The translations under genes were made by a program, and so were the position numbers. Under the pieces are notes generated by a model. That model was given only the letters and a program-made list of their open reading frames with translations. It had not been told where the DNA came from and made no database searches. This document shows, piece after piece, positions 44,019 to 51,696 of a stretch of DNA of 64,000 nt (the first letter of the stretch is position 1; each line of letters begins with the position of its first letter). The DNA is from Streptomyces cellulosae (GTDB lineage Bacteria > Actinomycetota > Actinomycetes > Streptomycetales > Streptomycetaceae). The stretch spans positions 134,006 to 198,005 of the forward strand of contig NZ_JOEV01000021.1 of assembly GCF_000721105.1 (NCBI RefSeq), read 5' to 3'.

Positions 44019-44761
44019 GCGCCCCGGGCGTGCCTGTGCGCTACGACGTTCCCGAACCGGATGCCTTCACCCGCACCTACTGGAACGCCGCCGCGCAGGG
44101 CCGGCTGCTGCTCAGGCGGTGCGGGGCGTGCGGGCGGGCCCATCACTACCCGCGCGAGTTCTGTCCCCACTGCTGGAGCGAAAACGTCACCTGGGAGGCG
44201 GCGAGCGGCCGGGCCACGCTCTACACCTGGTCCGTCGTCCACCGCAACGACCTGCCGCCCTTCGGCGGACGCACCCCGTACGTCGCCGCCGTGGTCGACC
44301 TCGCCGAGGGGCCGCGGATGATGACGGAGATCGTGGAGTGCGCGCAGGAGGAACTGCGGGCCGGGATGGAGCTGGAGGCCGCGTTTCGCGGTGGGGTGGA
44401 TGCGGTGCTTGGGGCGGCCGAGTCGGTTGGGGCGGTCGAGTCGGTCGAGTCGATGGGGACCTCTGGGACCGGAATGGCCGCCGTCGACGCGAAGGCCCCG
44501 CAGCGCCGGGGCGCATCCCCCGACGCGACGGCCCCGCAGCCCGGGGGCGCATCCCCCGACGCGACGGCCCCGCAGCCCCGGGGCGCATCCCCCGAAGCCA
44601 CAGCCATACAGCCCGGAACCGCTGTTCCCGACCTCACCTCGGCCCCACAGCCCCCCAGCCCCGGAGCCGCCGCCCCCGGCACGACGTCCTTGCAGCTCGC
44701 GGGCGCCTCCCGGGACGGCGCTCCCGTCGTCCCCGTATTCCGGCCGCGTCGGGGGCGGTGA
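44015..44761 (+). CDS. Zn-ribbon/OB-fold (DUF35) acyl-CoA-associated protein with repeat insertion
   Basis: 248 residues. N-terminal zinc ribbon CGACGRAHHYPREFCPHC and OB fold (GRATLYTWSVVHRNDLPPFGGRTPYVAAVVDLAEGPRMMTEIVE) identify the DUF35 family, the helper subunits of Ltp2-type thiolase-fold aldolases in steroid side-chain degradation. After LEAAFRGG about 100 residues of A/P/G/S-rich repeats follow, and then the final beta strand APVVPVFRPR of the family, so the repeat is an insertion. Four-base GTGA overlap with the DoxX gene shows coupling. The aldolase partner is likely the thiolase-fold gene at 47713. Confidence 0.8.
   Translation: MSAPGVPVRYDVPEPDAFTRTYWNAAAQGRLLLRRCGACGRAHHYPREFCPHCWSENVTWEAASGRATLYTWSVVHRNDLPPFGGRTPYVAAVVDLAEGPRMMTEIVECAQEELRAGMELEAAFRGGVDAVLGAAESVGAVESVESMGTSGTGMAAVDAKAPQRRGASPDATAPQPGGASPDATAPQPRGASPEATAIQPGTAVPDLTSAPQPPSPGAAAPGTTSLQLAGASRDGAPVVPVFRPRRGR
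44490..44597 (+). repeat. 36-bp tandem repeat inside the DUF35 gene
   Basis: Three 36-bp units (GCATCC at 44513, 44549 and 44585 marks the period) encode 12-residue GASPDATAPQP-type repeats. In frame. Confidence 0.85.
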
Positions 44762-44778
44762 GCCGGTTGAATGGGCTG

Positions 44779-45399
44779 ATGGCCCACGTCGACGATCAGC
44801 ACCGTGCCCATCCGGTTCCGTACCCGTCCCCCTTTCCCGAACTGCTCGGTCATGGACTGCGTCTGCGTCCCTGGAACGCGGAGTCCGAGGCCGACGTGGC
44901 GGCATGGTTGCGCGGGTGCACCGACCCCGAGTTCCGGCGCTGGAACACGCCGATCAGGCCGGTCACCGACACCGACAGCGCACGGGAGTCGCTGCGCTCC
45001 AAGGCCGCGCAGGCGGCCGACGGCAGCTCGGCGTCGTACTGCGTGACGGACGCCGACACCGGTACGGTCCTCGGCCACATCGGCGTCAACGCCATCCACC
45101 CCGACCTGCGCTCCGCCCGCGTCGGCTACTGGGTGCTTCCCGAGGCGCGCGGCCGCCGGGTCGCCACCCGTGCCCTGGCCCTCGCCGCCCACTGGGCCCA
45201 CACCGAGCTGGGCATGCACCGCCTGGAACTCGACCACGCCCTCGGTCACGACGCCTCCTGCCGTGTCGCCGAGCGGTGCGGCTTCCGGTTCGAGGGAATC
45301 CTGCGGGGCGCGATCTTCGAGGCGGGCCGCCACGACGCCTTCCGTGACGTGCATCTGCACGCGCGCCTCGCGACGGACCCGGAGCCGGACCTCGGCTAG
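44779..45399 (+). CDS. GNAT-family N-acetyltransferase
   Basis: Acetyl-CoA-dependent acetyltransferase of 206 residues of the RimJ/RimL type. LRLRPWNAESEADVAAWL, then RSARVGYWVLPEARGRRVATRALALAAHWAHTELGMHRLELDHALGHDASCRVAERCGFRFEGILRGA with the pyrophosphate loop around GRRVATRAL. An in-frame GTG at 44758 overlaps the DUF35 stop and could be the true start. Substrate unknown; probably a peptide or amine N-terminus. Follows the DUF35 gene directly. Confidence 0.85.
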   Translation: MAHVDDQHRAHPVPYPSPFPELLGHGLRLRPWNAESEADVAAWLRGCTDPEFRRWNTPIRPVTDTDSARESLRSKAAQAADGSSASYCVTDADTGTVLGHIGVNAIHPDLRSARVGYWVLPEARGRRVATRALALAAHWAHTELGMHRLELDHALGHDASCRVAERCGFRFEGILRGAIFEAGRHDAFRDVHLHARLATDPEPDLG

Positions 45400-45460
45400 C
45401 CACCACGCGGCACCCGGGAAAATCAGGGGCGTTGCCCGCCACCGCACGTGACCATGAGGC

Positions 45461-46348
45461 ATGCGCCCCGATCACTGGCACCGCACCGAAGACCTCGGCC
45501 GCTTCCTCGACCGCGCCGGGAACTTCCTGCGCTCGCGACCGGCCCTGCACACCGTCCCCCTGACGGTGACCGAGACGCTCCGCACCCGTGGACCGCACGC
45601 GTACGGCGACCTGCCGCCCGTCTACGGGACGCTGGAGCGGGACGGCGCCGTGCGCGCGGCCTACTTCCAGACGCCGCCCCACCCGCTGAACCTCACCGCC
45701 CTGACCGCCGGGGAAGCCGATTCCCTCGCCGCTCACCTGGAGGGTCACCGCCGACTTGTTTCCGGCGTCGTGGCGGACAGCGCCACTGCCACTGCCTTCG
45801 TCGCCGCCTGGCAGGCCCGCACCGGCGCCACGGCCACCCTCCACCAGCGCCAACGCCTCTACCGACTCGGCACCTTGAGTGTCCCGCAGCCCGTACCGGA
45901 GGGCCGGGCGCGCGTCGCCGACGAGTCCGACCGGCCTCAACTGGTCAAGTGGTACGGCGAGTTCACCGAGACCGTCGGTGGTCATCCGACCCGCGAGGCG
46001 GGTTCCTGGGCCGACGCCCGTATCGCCTACGGCGGCGTCACCTTCTGGGAGGCCCCGGACGGCACCCCCGTCGCCATGGCCGGGGTGACCCCGCAGATCG
46101 CCGACCAGGTCCGGGTCGCTCCCGTCTACACCCCCGCCCACCTGCGCGGCCGGGGCTACGCCGGTGCCGTGACCGCCGAGGTCAGCCGGGCGGCGCGGGA
46201 CGCGGGCGCGGGCGAGGTGCTCCTCTTCACCGACCTGGCGAACCCGACCAGCAACAGGCTGTACCAGCGCATCGGCTACCGGCCCGTCACCGACTTCGCG
46301 GTGTACGACTTCTCGGACGGCTCCTCACCGGACCACACCGCGCGATAG
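45461..46348 (+). CDS. GNAT-family acetyltransferase (two-domain)
   Basis: 295 residues with a GNAT domain in the C-terminal half: VYTPAHLRGRGYAGAVTAEVSRAARDAG (pyrophosphate-binding loop R-GRGYAG) and LLFTDLANPTSNRLYQRIGYRPVTDFAVYDF. The N-terminal half is a degenerate GNAT-like repeat (HTVPLTVTETLRT, AYFQTPPHPLNLT). Substrate unknown. Start ATG at 45461; it ends before a strong stem-loop. Confidence 0.85.
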   Translation: MRPDHWHRTEDLGRFLDRAGNFLRSRPALHTVPLTVTETLRTRGPHAYGDLPPVYGTLERDGAVRAAYFQTPPHPLNLTALTAGEADSLAAHLEGHRRLVSGVVADSATATAFVAAWQARTGATATLHQRQRLYRLGTLSVPQPVPEGRARVADESDRPQLVKWYGEFTETVGGHPTREAGSWADARIAYGGVTFWEAPDGTPVAMAGVTPQIADQVRVAPVYTPAHLRGRGYAGAVTAEVSRAARDAGAGEVLLFTDLANPTSNRLYQRIGYRPVTDFAVYDFSDGSSPDHTAR

Positions 46349-46353
46349 CGGCC

Positions 46354-46383
46354 GGTGCGGGTGCCTGTACCGGTACCCGCACC
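46354..46383. terminator. stem-loop between convergent genes
   Basis: GGTGCGGGT and ACCCGCACC (46354-46362 and 46375-46383) pair perfectly with additional GCC/GGT pairs in the loop. It lies between the GNAT and PPOX-like genes and can stop both. Confidence 0.5.
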
Positions 46384-46394
46384 GATGCCCGTCC

Positions 46395-47072
46395 TCAGGG
46401 CCACAGCAGCCCCTTGTCCCAGCCCCTGCCCACGCCGCCCCCTCCCCGCCGGTACACCAGCCGCACATGCCGCCGCCGCTCGTCGCCCTGGAAGAACTCC
46501 ACCTCCTGCGGGCACACGCGGTACAGCGTCCAGGTCGGCACCGGAGCCTCCGGTTCGCGCCGCGCCCGCTCCCACGCGGCCTGCGAGGTGCGCGCCAATG
46601 CGTCGAGGGAGCTGAGGTCCTCGCTCTGCCGGCCGGTGAGGGCGGCAGCCAGCGCGCCCGTGGAGCGGGCGTGCAGATCCGCTCGGCCCGCCTCGGAGGG
46701 CGCGGCGGTGACCGGGCCCCGGACCCGTACCTGACGGCCCAGGACGGGCCAGTAGAAGCCGAGGGCGGCGTACGGGCGGGTCGCCAGGTGTGCGCCCTTG
46801 CGGCTGGTCGCGTGGGTCGCGAAGGACCAGCCGTCGGCGTCGGCGCCGTGCAGCATGACGATCCGTACGTCCGGTCGGCCCTCCTCGTCGGCCGTGGCGA
46901 GGGACATGGTGTGCGGCTCACGCTGCCCCGCCGCCACGGCCTCGGCGAACCAGGCGGTGAAGAGGGGGAGGGGGTCGCCCGGAGCGGTGTCCGGGTCGAA
47001 GGACGGCAGCGTGGTCACCTCCGGGTCCCACACCCGCAGCGACCTCAGCAATTCGTGAAGATCCGTTCCCAT
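46395..47072 (-). CDS. PdxH-like FMN oxidase (pyridoxamine phosphate oxidase-like)
   Basis: 225 residues resembling PdxH but divergent. HTMSLATADEEGRPDVRIVMLHGADADGWSFATHATSRKGAHLATRPYAALGFYWPVLGRQVRVRG is the FMN fold, and a PdxH-like C-terminus reads VPTWTLYRVCPQEVEFFQGDERRRHVRLVYRR. The true pdxH is at 576-1244, so this paralog probably oxidises or reduces another substrate with FMN. It stands in an unrelated-looking stretch among GNAT and F420-type genes. Confidence 0.8.
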   Translation of the reverse strand: MGTDLHELLRSLRVWDPEVTTLPSFDPDTAPGDPLPLFTAWFAEAVAAGQREPHTMSLATADEEGRPDVRIVMLHGADADGWSFATHATSRKGAHLATRPYAALGFYWPVLGRQVRVRGPVTAAPSEAGRADLHARSTGALAAALTGRQSEDLSSLDALARTSQAAWERARREPEAPVPTWTLYRVCPQEVEFFQGDERRRHVRLVYRRGGGGVGRGWDKGLLWP

Positions 47073-47098
47073 GCCCCGATTGTCACGCGCCCGAAGTC

Positions 47099-47524
47099 TC
47101 AGACCGTACCGAGGTCCGACGACACCCAGTGCTCGGGCCGCATCCGTACGACCACCATGGCGCCGTGGTTCTTCCAGGAGAAGTCGACGTACCCGTCCAC
47201 TTTCTCGGCGGGCAGATAGCGCGCGGAGATCTCACGGACCTGCTCGATGGTCGCGGGTACGGTCTCGATCACGGGGCCCTCGACCGACACGTACCGGATG
47301 GTGGGTTCCAGGCGGTCCACCATCAGCGAGAACCGTCCTGCCGCGCTGATCAGCTCGTTCTTGCGTGAGTCCAGCCCGGTGATGATCCACACCGTGCCGT
47401 CGGACTCGTACTGGTACCAGATCGGCACGGTGAGCGGTGCGCGCTCCGCTCCGGCGTCCACCGCGAGCGCGGCGATGTGCGGCTCGGACAGGAACTGCTC
47501 TCGCTCTTCGCGGGTCAGGGCCAT
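47099..47524 (-). CDS. PPOX-class, probably F420-dependent oxidoreductase
   Basis: 141 residues of the split-beta-barrel PPOX/FDOR family, many of which in actinomycetes use F420 or FMN. MALTREEREQFLSEPHIAALAVDAGAERAPLTVPIWYQYESDGTVWIITGLDSRKNELI and IRYVSVEGPVIETVPATIEQVREISARYL are typical. Start ATG at 47524 with AGGAG seven bases upstream. No partner gene can be assigned. Confidence 0.88.
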   Translation of the reverse strand: MALTREEREQFLSEPHIAALAVDAGAERAPLTVPIWYQYESDGTVWIITGLDSRKNELISAAGRFSLMVDRLEPTIRYVSVEGPVIETVPATIEQVREISARYLPAEKVDGYVDFSWKNHGAMVVVRMRPEHWVSSDLGTV

Positions 47525-47712
47525 GGGTCGGTCTCCTCCGGGCGATTCGGCGGACAAGAACTTGGTCAACCGAACGGGCACAGTCAGTCGAGGCGACAAA
47601 GACGGTGAAGGCTCGGGCAACCGCAACACCACAACGCCGACCCCCGCGTGCGTGTTCCCCGTTCCTCACCCCCTTGCTCCTCGCCCCCCAATCCCTCCGA
47701 TCGCTCCGCTCC

Positions 47713-48882
47713 TCACCCCCGCCCCAGCACCACCGTCCCCGACGAGCAGAACCACCCCCCGGTCCCCGAGGCCACCCCCAGTCGGGGCAGCTCCCCGCGC
47801 CGTCCCCGCACCTGCCGCGCCCCCGCCTCTCCCCGCAGCTGCCGTACCGCCTCCACCAGGAGGAACAGTCCCCGCATCCCGGGGTGTTGGGCCGACAGTC
47901 CGCCTCCGTCCGTGTTCACCGGCAGCTCCCCGCCCTCGACCCTCAGCCGTCCCTTCTCCACGAACGCCCCGCCCTCGCCCTTGGCGCAGAAGCCGAGGTC
48001 TTCGAGGGTCACCAGGGTCATGTAGGTGAACGCGTCGTAGATCTCCGCGAAGTCGACCTCCGCCGGCCGCACCCCGGCCCGTTCGAACGCGAGCCGTCCG
48101 CTCACCGCCGCCGGGGACACCGTGAAGTCGGGCCACTCGGACATGGCCGCGTGGGAGACGTGCTCGCCGGTGCCGAGGATCCACACGGGGGCGGTACGGC
48201 AGTCCCGTACGAACTCCTCGGCCGCCAGCAGGACCGCCGCGCCGCCGTCGGAACGCAGGCAGCAGTGCAGCTTGGTGAAGGGGTCGGCGATCATCGGGCC
48301 GGACAGGACGTCGTCCACCGTGACCGGTTCGCGGACCATCGCCTCGGGGTTCAGCGCGGCGTTGGCGCGTGCCTGCACCGCCACCTCCGCCAACTGCTCG
48401 ATGGTCGTGCCGTGTTCGATCATGTGCCGGCGGGCCGCCATGGCGTACTTGGCGATCAGTGTGTGGCCGTACGGCACCTCGAACTGGAGCGGGCCGCGCG
48501 CGCCGAAGGAGAGGTTGCCGGTTCGGCGGCCCGCCTTGATGTCGGCACGGGCCGTCGAACCGTAGGCCAGCAGCACCGCGTTCGCGTGGCCGGCGGCGAT
48601 CGCGTCCGCCGCGTGCGCCGCCATTACCTCCCAGGTGGAGCCGCCGACGGAGGTGGAGTCGACCCAGGTGGGGCGCAGGCCCAGGTACTCGGCGACCTCC
48701 ACGGGAGCGAGGGTGCCGGTGCCCGCCGAGGCGAAGCCGTCGACCACCGCGCGGTCCAGACCCGCGTCGGCGAGGGCGCGGCGGGCGGCCTGGGCGTGCA
48801 GCGTGTACGCGGTGGCGTCGTCCACGCGGCCGCAGTCGGAGAGGGAGACACCGACGATCGCGACTTTCCGGAGGCGCGTCAT
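47713..48882 (-). CDS. thiolase-fold protein (lipid-transfer/aldolase type) lacking the thiolase cysteine
   Basis: 389 residues with a thiolase fold of the Ltp group. VAIVGVSLSDCG start, DSTSVGGSTWEVMAAHAADAIAAGHANAVLLAYGSTARADI, EIYDAFTYMTLVTLEDLGFCAKGEGGAFVEKG and NTDGGGLSAQHPGMRG. Where thiolases have the nucleophilic Cys, this has Ser (VGGST), while the HPG histidine region persists. Members such as Ltp2 instead do retro-aldol cleavage with a DUF35 partner. It forms a pair with the DUF35 gene at 44015 by function, although 3 kb away. ATG at 48882 lies five bases from operator copy 8. Confidence 0.82.
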   Translation of the reverse strand: MTRLRKVAIVGVSLSDCGRVDDATAYTLHAQAARRALADAGLDRAVVDGFASAGTGTLAPVEVAEYLGLRPTWVDSTSVGGSTWEVMAAHAADAIAAGHANAVLLAYGSTARADIKAGRRTGNLSFGARGPLQFEVPYGHTLIAKYAMAARRHMIEHGTTIEQLAEVAVQARANAALNPEAMVREPVTVDDVLSGPMIADPFTKLHCCLRSDGGAAVLLAAEEFVRDCRTAPVWILGTGEHVSHAAMSEWPDFTVSPAAVSGRLAFERAGVRPAEVDFAEIYDAFTYMTLVTLEDLGFCAKGEGGAFVEKGRLRVEGGELPVNTDGGGLSAQHPGMRGLFLLVEAVRQLRGEAGARQVRGRRGELPRLGVASGTGGWFCSSGTVVLGRG

Positions 48883-48886
48883 GAAT

Positions 48887-48901
48887 CTGACGGTACATCA
48901 G
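48887..48901. promoter_or_regulatory. CTGAC-N5-GTCAG operator, copy 8
   Basis: CTGACGGTACATCAG, one arm mismatch, only five bases before the thiolase-fold start codon. This suggests a leaderless or very short mRNA leader. Confidence 0.6.
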
Positions 48902-48958
48902 GTAAGGCGAGGAGCGGCAGGTGTCAGGGGCTGGGCATCCCCTTCCCGGCGCCCTAAT

Positions 48959-48989
48959 ATGACGGTTCGTCAGATCTGACGGCAGTCAG
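48959..48989. promoter_or_regulatory. operator copies 9 and 10
   Basis: ATGACGGTTCGTCAG (48959-48973) and CTGACGGCAGTCAG (48976-48989, spacer of four). The latter is embedded in the larger palindrome GATCTGAC...GTCAGATC. They stand before the acyl-CoA dehydrogenase operon. CAGCAGCCAGATCCGGCAG-type repeats follow up to 49050. Confidence 0.65.
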
Positions 48990-49068
48990 ATCCAGCAGCA
49001 GCCAGGACGGGCAGCAGCCAGATCCGGCAGTGGCCGGATCCAGCAGCTGTCCCGCGGAGAAGAGGCCC

Positions 49069-50253
49069 ATGGACACCGACTTCACCGCCGAGCAGGACGA
49101 GATCCGCCGCACCCTGCGCGAACTGCTCCTCAGGCGCTGCGGTCCGGCGCAGGTGCGTGCCGCCGCCGACACCCCGGCCGGGTACGACCCCGCCCTGTGG
49201 ACCGCCCTCGCCGAACAGCTCGGCCTGCCCGGCCTGGCGCTTCCGGAGGTGTACGGCGGTGCCGGCGGCTCGGTGACCGATCTCGCCCTCGCCTGCGAGG
49301 AGACGGGCCGTTTCCTCGCCCCCTCCCCGCTGCTCGCCACCGCCGGCCTCGCCGCCCCCCTGCTGCTGTCCCTGGGGGCGGCCCGGCAGCGGACGGGCGT
49401 GCTGCCCCGTATCGCGTCCGGCGCCCTCACCGCCGCCCTCGCCGTGCCCGGCCCCAGCCTCGCCACCGCCCTCGCGCTGACCGGCGACAACGGCGGCGCG
49501 TGGGCCGGCGGCGGACGCGCGGGCGGGGTGCAGGCCCGCCGGACGGACTCGGGGTGGCGGCTGTACGGGCAGGTCGAGCAGGTGCTGGACGGGCACAGCG
49601 CGGGACTGCTGCTGGTCGCCGCCCATGCCGGAGGCTTCGCCCGCTCGCGGACCCTGCTGTTTCTCGTGCCCGGGGACGCGGAGGGCCTCGTACGCGTACG
49701 GCGGACCGCCCTGGACGCGACCCGGCCGCAGGCGCGGCTCCAGTTCCGGGACGTGGCCGCCGAGCTGCTGGGCGACGAGGACGCGGATGTGCTGGGTGCC
49801 CTCGCCGGGCTCGGGGACACCGGCGCCGTCCTCCTCGCCTGCGAGGCCGTCGGGGCCGCCGGCCAGGTGCTCGGGCGGACCGTCGAGTACGTCAGGCAGC
49901 GGGAGCAGTTCGGGCGGGCGATCGGGTCCTTCCAGGCGGTGAAGCACCGGCTCGCGGACGTGTACGTCCAGGTGCAGGCGGCGCGGTCGGCGGCGTACTA
50001 CGGGGCCTGGGCGTCGGTGAACGGGGAGCGGGTCGGCGGGCTGGCCCTCGCGCAGGCCCTGGAGGCGTTGCGATGTGCCGCCGCCGAGGGGATCCAGTTG
50101 CACGGCGGGATCGGGTTCACCTGGGAGCACGAGGCGCACCTGTACTTCAAGCGGGCCTCCGGAGACGAACTGCTGTTCGGCCCGGCGTACCGGCTGCGGG
50201 CGCACGCCGCCGACGCGGCCCAGCTCTTCGCGGGGCGGGAGGTGAGGATGTGA
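49069..50253 (+). CDS. acyl-CoA dehydrogenase, beta-type subunit
   Basis: 394 residues of the beta-type acyl-CoA dehydrogenases. MDTDFTAEQDEIRRTLRELLLRRC start, ACEETGRFLAPSPLLAT, EQFGRAIGSFQAVKHRLADVYVQVQAARSAAYYGA and LHGGIGFTWEHEAHLYFKRAS. No SEPDAGSD-type loop is seen; the centre is loosely conserved. Therefore likely needs an alpha partner, probably the gene at 30513-31661, which is under the same operator. GGAGAAGAGG precedes the ATG at 49069. The stop overlaps the next start (GTGA). Confidence 0.85.
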   Translation: MDTDFTAEQDEIRRTLRELLLRRCGPAQVRAAADTPAGYDPALWTALAEQLGLPGLALPEVYGGAGGSVTDLALACEETGRFLAPSPLLATAGLAAPLLLSLGAARQRTGVLPRIASGALTAALAVPGPSLATALALTGDNGGAWAGGGRAGGVQARRTDSGWRLYGQVEQVLDGHSAGLLLVAAHAGGFARSRTLLFLVPGDAEGLVRVRRTALDATRPQARLQFRDVAAELLGDEDADVLGALAGLGDTGAVLLACEAVGAAGQVLGRTVEYVRQREQFGRAIGSFQAVKHRLADVYVQVQAARSAAYYGAWASVNGERVGGLALAQALEALRCAAAEGIQLHGGIGFTWEHEAHLYFKRASGDELLFGPAYRLRAHAADAAQLFAGREVRM

Positions 50254-50720
50254 TCGGCGTCCGGGTGATCCAGAAGGTGTCCTCGACCCCGGGCTTCGCC
50301 AAGGTCGCCCCGCATGTGATCCCCGCCCTGGACCGGGCCGTCCACCGGCTCACCCGGGGAAAGGTGCTGCTCAGCGCTCAGCTGCTGCCGGGCGTGATCC
50401 TGACCTCGACCGGCGCGCGGACCGGACAGTCCCGGCGTACTCCGCTGGCCTGCATGCCCGAGGAGGGCGGCGCGAGTTGGATCCTGGTCGGCTCCAACTT
50501 CGGCCGGACCGGCCATCCCGCCTGGACCGCCAACCTCCTCGCCCACCCGGACGTCACGGTCAGCTGGAAGGGCCGGGACATCCCCGTCACGGCCCGGCTG
50601 CTGGAGGGGGACGAGCGGGCGGCCGCCTGGAAGGCGGTGCTGGCGTTCTGGCCGCCGTACGCCGCGTATCAGGCGCGGGTGGAGCGGGAGATACGGCTGT
50701 TCCGGATCGTACAGCGGTAG
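50250..50720 (+). CDS. deazaflavin (F420)-dependent nitroreductase-family protein
   Basis: 156 residues of the Ddn/DUF385 family, which bind F420 and reduce quinones or enoyl-type substrates. LLPGVILTSTGARTGQSRRTPLACMPEEGGASWILVGSNFGRTGHPAWTANLLAHPDVTVSWKGRDIPVTARLL is the family core. GTG start overlaps the dehydrogenase stop (GTGA). Probable role: reductase step linked to the acyl-CoA dehydrogenases, inferred from the operon only. Confidence 0.85.
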   Translation: MIGVRVIQKVSSTPGFAKVAPHVIPALDRAVHRLTRGKVLLSAQLLPGVILTSTGARTGQSRRTPLACMPEEGGASWILVGSNFGRTGHPAWTANLLAHPDVTVSWKGRDIPVTARLLEGDERAAAWKAVLAFWPPYAAYQARVEREIRLFRIVQR

Positions 50721-50812
50721 GCCGTGCCGCCGGTGGCCGTCCGCCGCACGTGGGCCGGACCAAGGGTCGGTCAAGGGCCGGCCGCTGTCCACAACCCTTT
50801 GCACAGCGCAAC

Positions 50813-50844
50813 GGGCGGCAGTCCACCCGGGTGGACTGCCGCCC
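50813..50844. terminator. 32-bp perfect palindrome between convergent genes
   Basis: GGGCGGCAGTCCACCC and GGGTGGACTGCCGCCC are directly opposed, making a perfect inverted repeat of 16 bp without a loop. It lies between the Ddn-type gene and the convergent TetR gene and can act in both directions. Confidence 0.65.
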
Positions 50845-50926
50845 GCCTGACAGGACTTGGGGGCTGTGAGCAAGGGGTCATGGGGTAAGGGGTCATGGGG
50901 CAAGGGGCAAGGGGCACATGTCCGGG

Positions 50927-51574
50927 TTACTTCGTCGGCTTCTTCCCGGTCACGCCCAGGTAGACCAAGAGCGCCAGGTTCGGCTTGAGTTCGGCCGGTT
51001 TCACACCCCAGGTCTGGAAGCCCTTCTGGTGCGAGGCGACCGCCGCGAGCATCGCGACGAGGGAACCCGCGACGGCCGCCGGGTTCACGTCCTTGTCGAC
51101 CCGGCCCTTGGCCTGCAACTCCGCGACCGCGTCGGAGAGGGAGTTGTTCACCGAGTTCAGGATCTTCATACGGAGCTTGTAGAACCGTTTGTCGCCCTCG
51201 GCGGCCCCGAGGTCGACGACCCGGAGGATGGCGTCGTGGGTGCGCCAGAACTCCAGGAATCCGTCGACGAGTTCCTGTGCGGTCTGCCAGCCGGCCTTGC
51301 CCACCCAGGAGCGGCCGGCGAGCAGCTCGGTCAACCCGGCGCCCTCGGCGGCCATTTGATCGGCGATCTCCAGGACGGCGCCTTCGACGTCCGGGAAGTA
51401 CTGGTAGAAGGTCGCGGGTGAAGTCCCCGCCTTCCGGGCGACATCGATGACTTTGACGTCCCGGTAAGGGGAGGAGCTGAGCATCTCGCTGAGGCAGTCG
51501 AGCAGCTTCTGCCGGGTCGCCTGCCCACGCCGGCCGGCCACGCGGCCGTCGACGGTACGCACTTGTCCTGTCAT
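50927..51574 (-). CDS. TetR-family regulator, candidate controller of the CTGAC regulon
   Basis: 215 residues. DNA-binding domain: RRGQATRQKLLDCLSEMLSSSPYRDVKVIDVARKAGTSPATFYQYFPDVEGAVLEIAD (residues 14-70), then a helical ligand domain (VDGFLEFWRTHDAILRVVDLGAAEGDKRFYKLRMKILNSVN). The S. coelicolor neighbour of kbpA/afsK is also a TetR gene (SCO4421). A sequence CTGTC-ATGAC-GTCAG overlaps its start codon and differs by one arm base from the regulon palindrome, which suits autoregulation. It is the only complete TetR gene in the window. That it binds the other copies is inference. Ligand probably an acyl-CoA. Confidence 0.85.
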   Translation of the reverse strand: MTGQVRTVDGRVAGRRGQATRQKLLDCLSEMLSSSPYRDVKVIDVARKAGTSPATFYQYFPDVEGAVLEIADQMAAEGAGLTELLAGRSWVGKAGWQTAQELVDGFLEFWRTHDAILRVVDLGAAEGDKRFYKLRMKILNSVNNSLSDAVAELQAKGRVDKDVNPAAVAGSLVAMLAAVASHQKGFQTWGVKPAELKPNLALLVYLGVTGKKPTK

Positions 51575-51582
51575 GACGTCAG
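51568..51582. promoter_or_regulatory. possible operator copy 13 at the TetR start codon
   Basis: CTGTCATGACGTCAG has the right length and right arm, with one change in the left arm. It covers the ATG of the TetR gene. Weakest of the set. Confidence 0.4.
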
Positions 51583-51696
51583 CTTACCGAGGGGTGATCG
51601 GAGCGCGATTCGGCCGACTGCAAATGGGGTGTGCGGGGGTGCGGAGGCTGGTGTGCCTGGTCTGCGGGGTACGTGCGGCGCCGTTACTTTGGCGGT

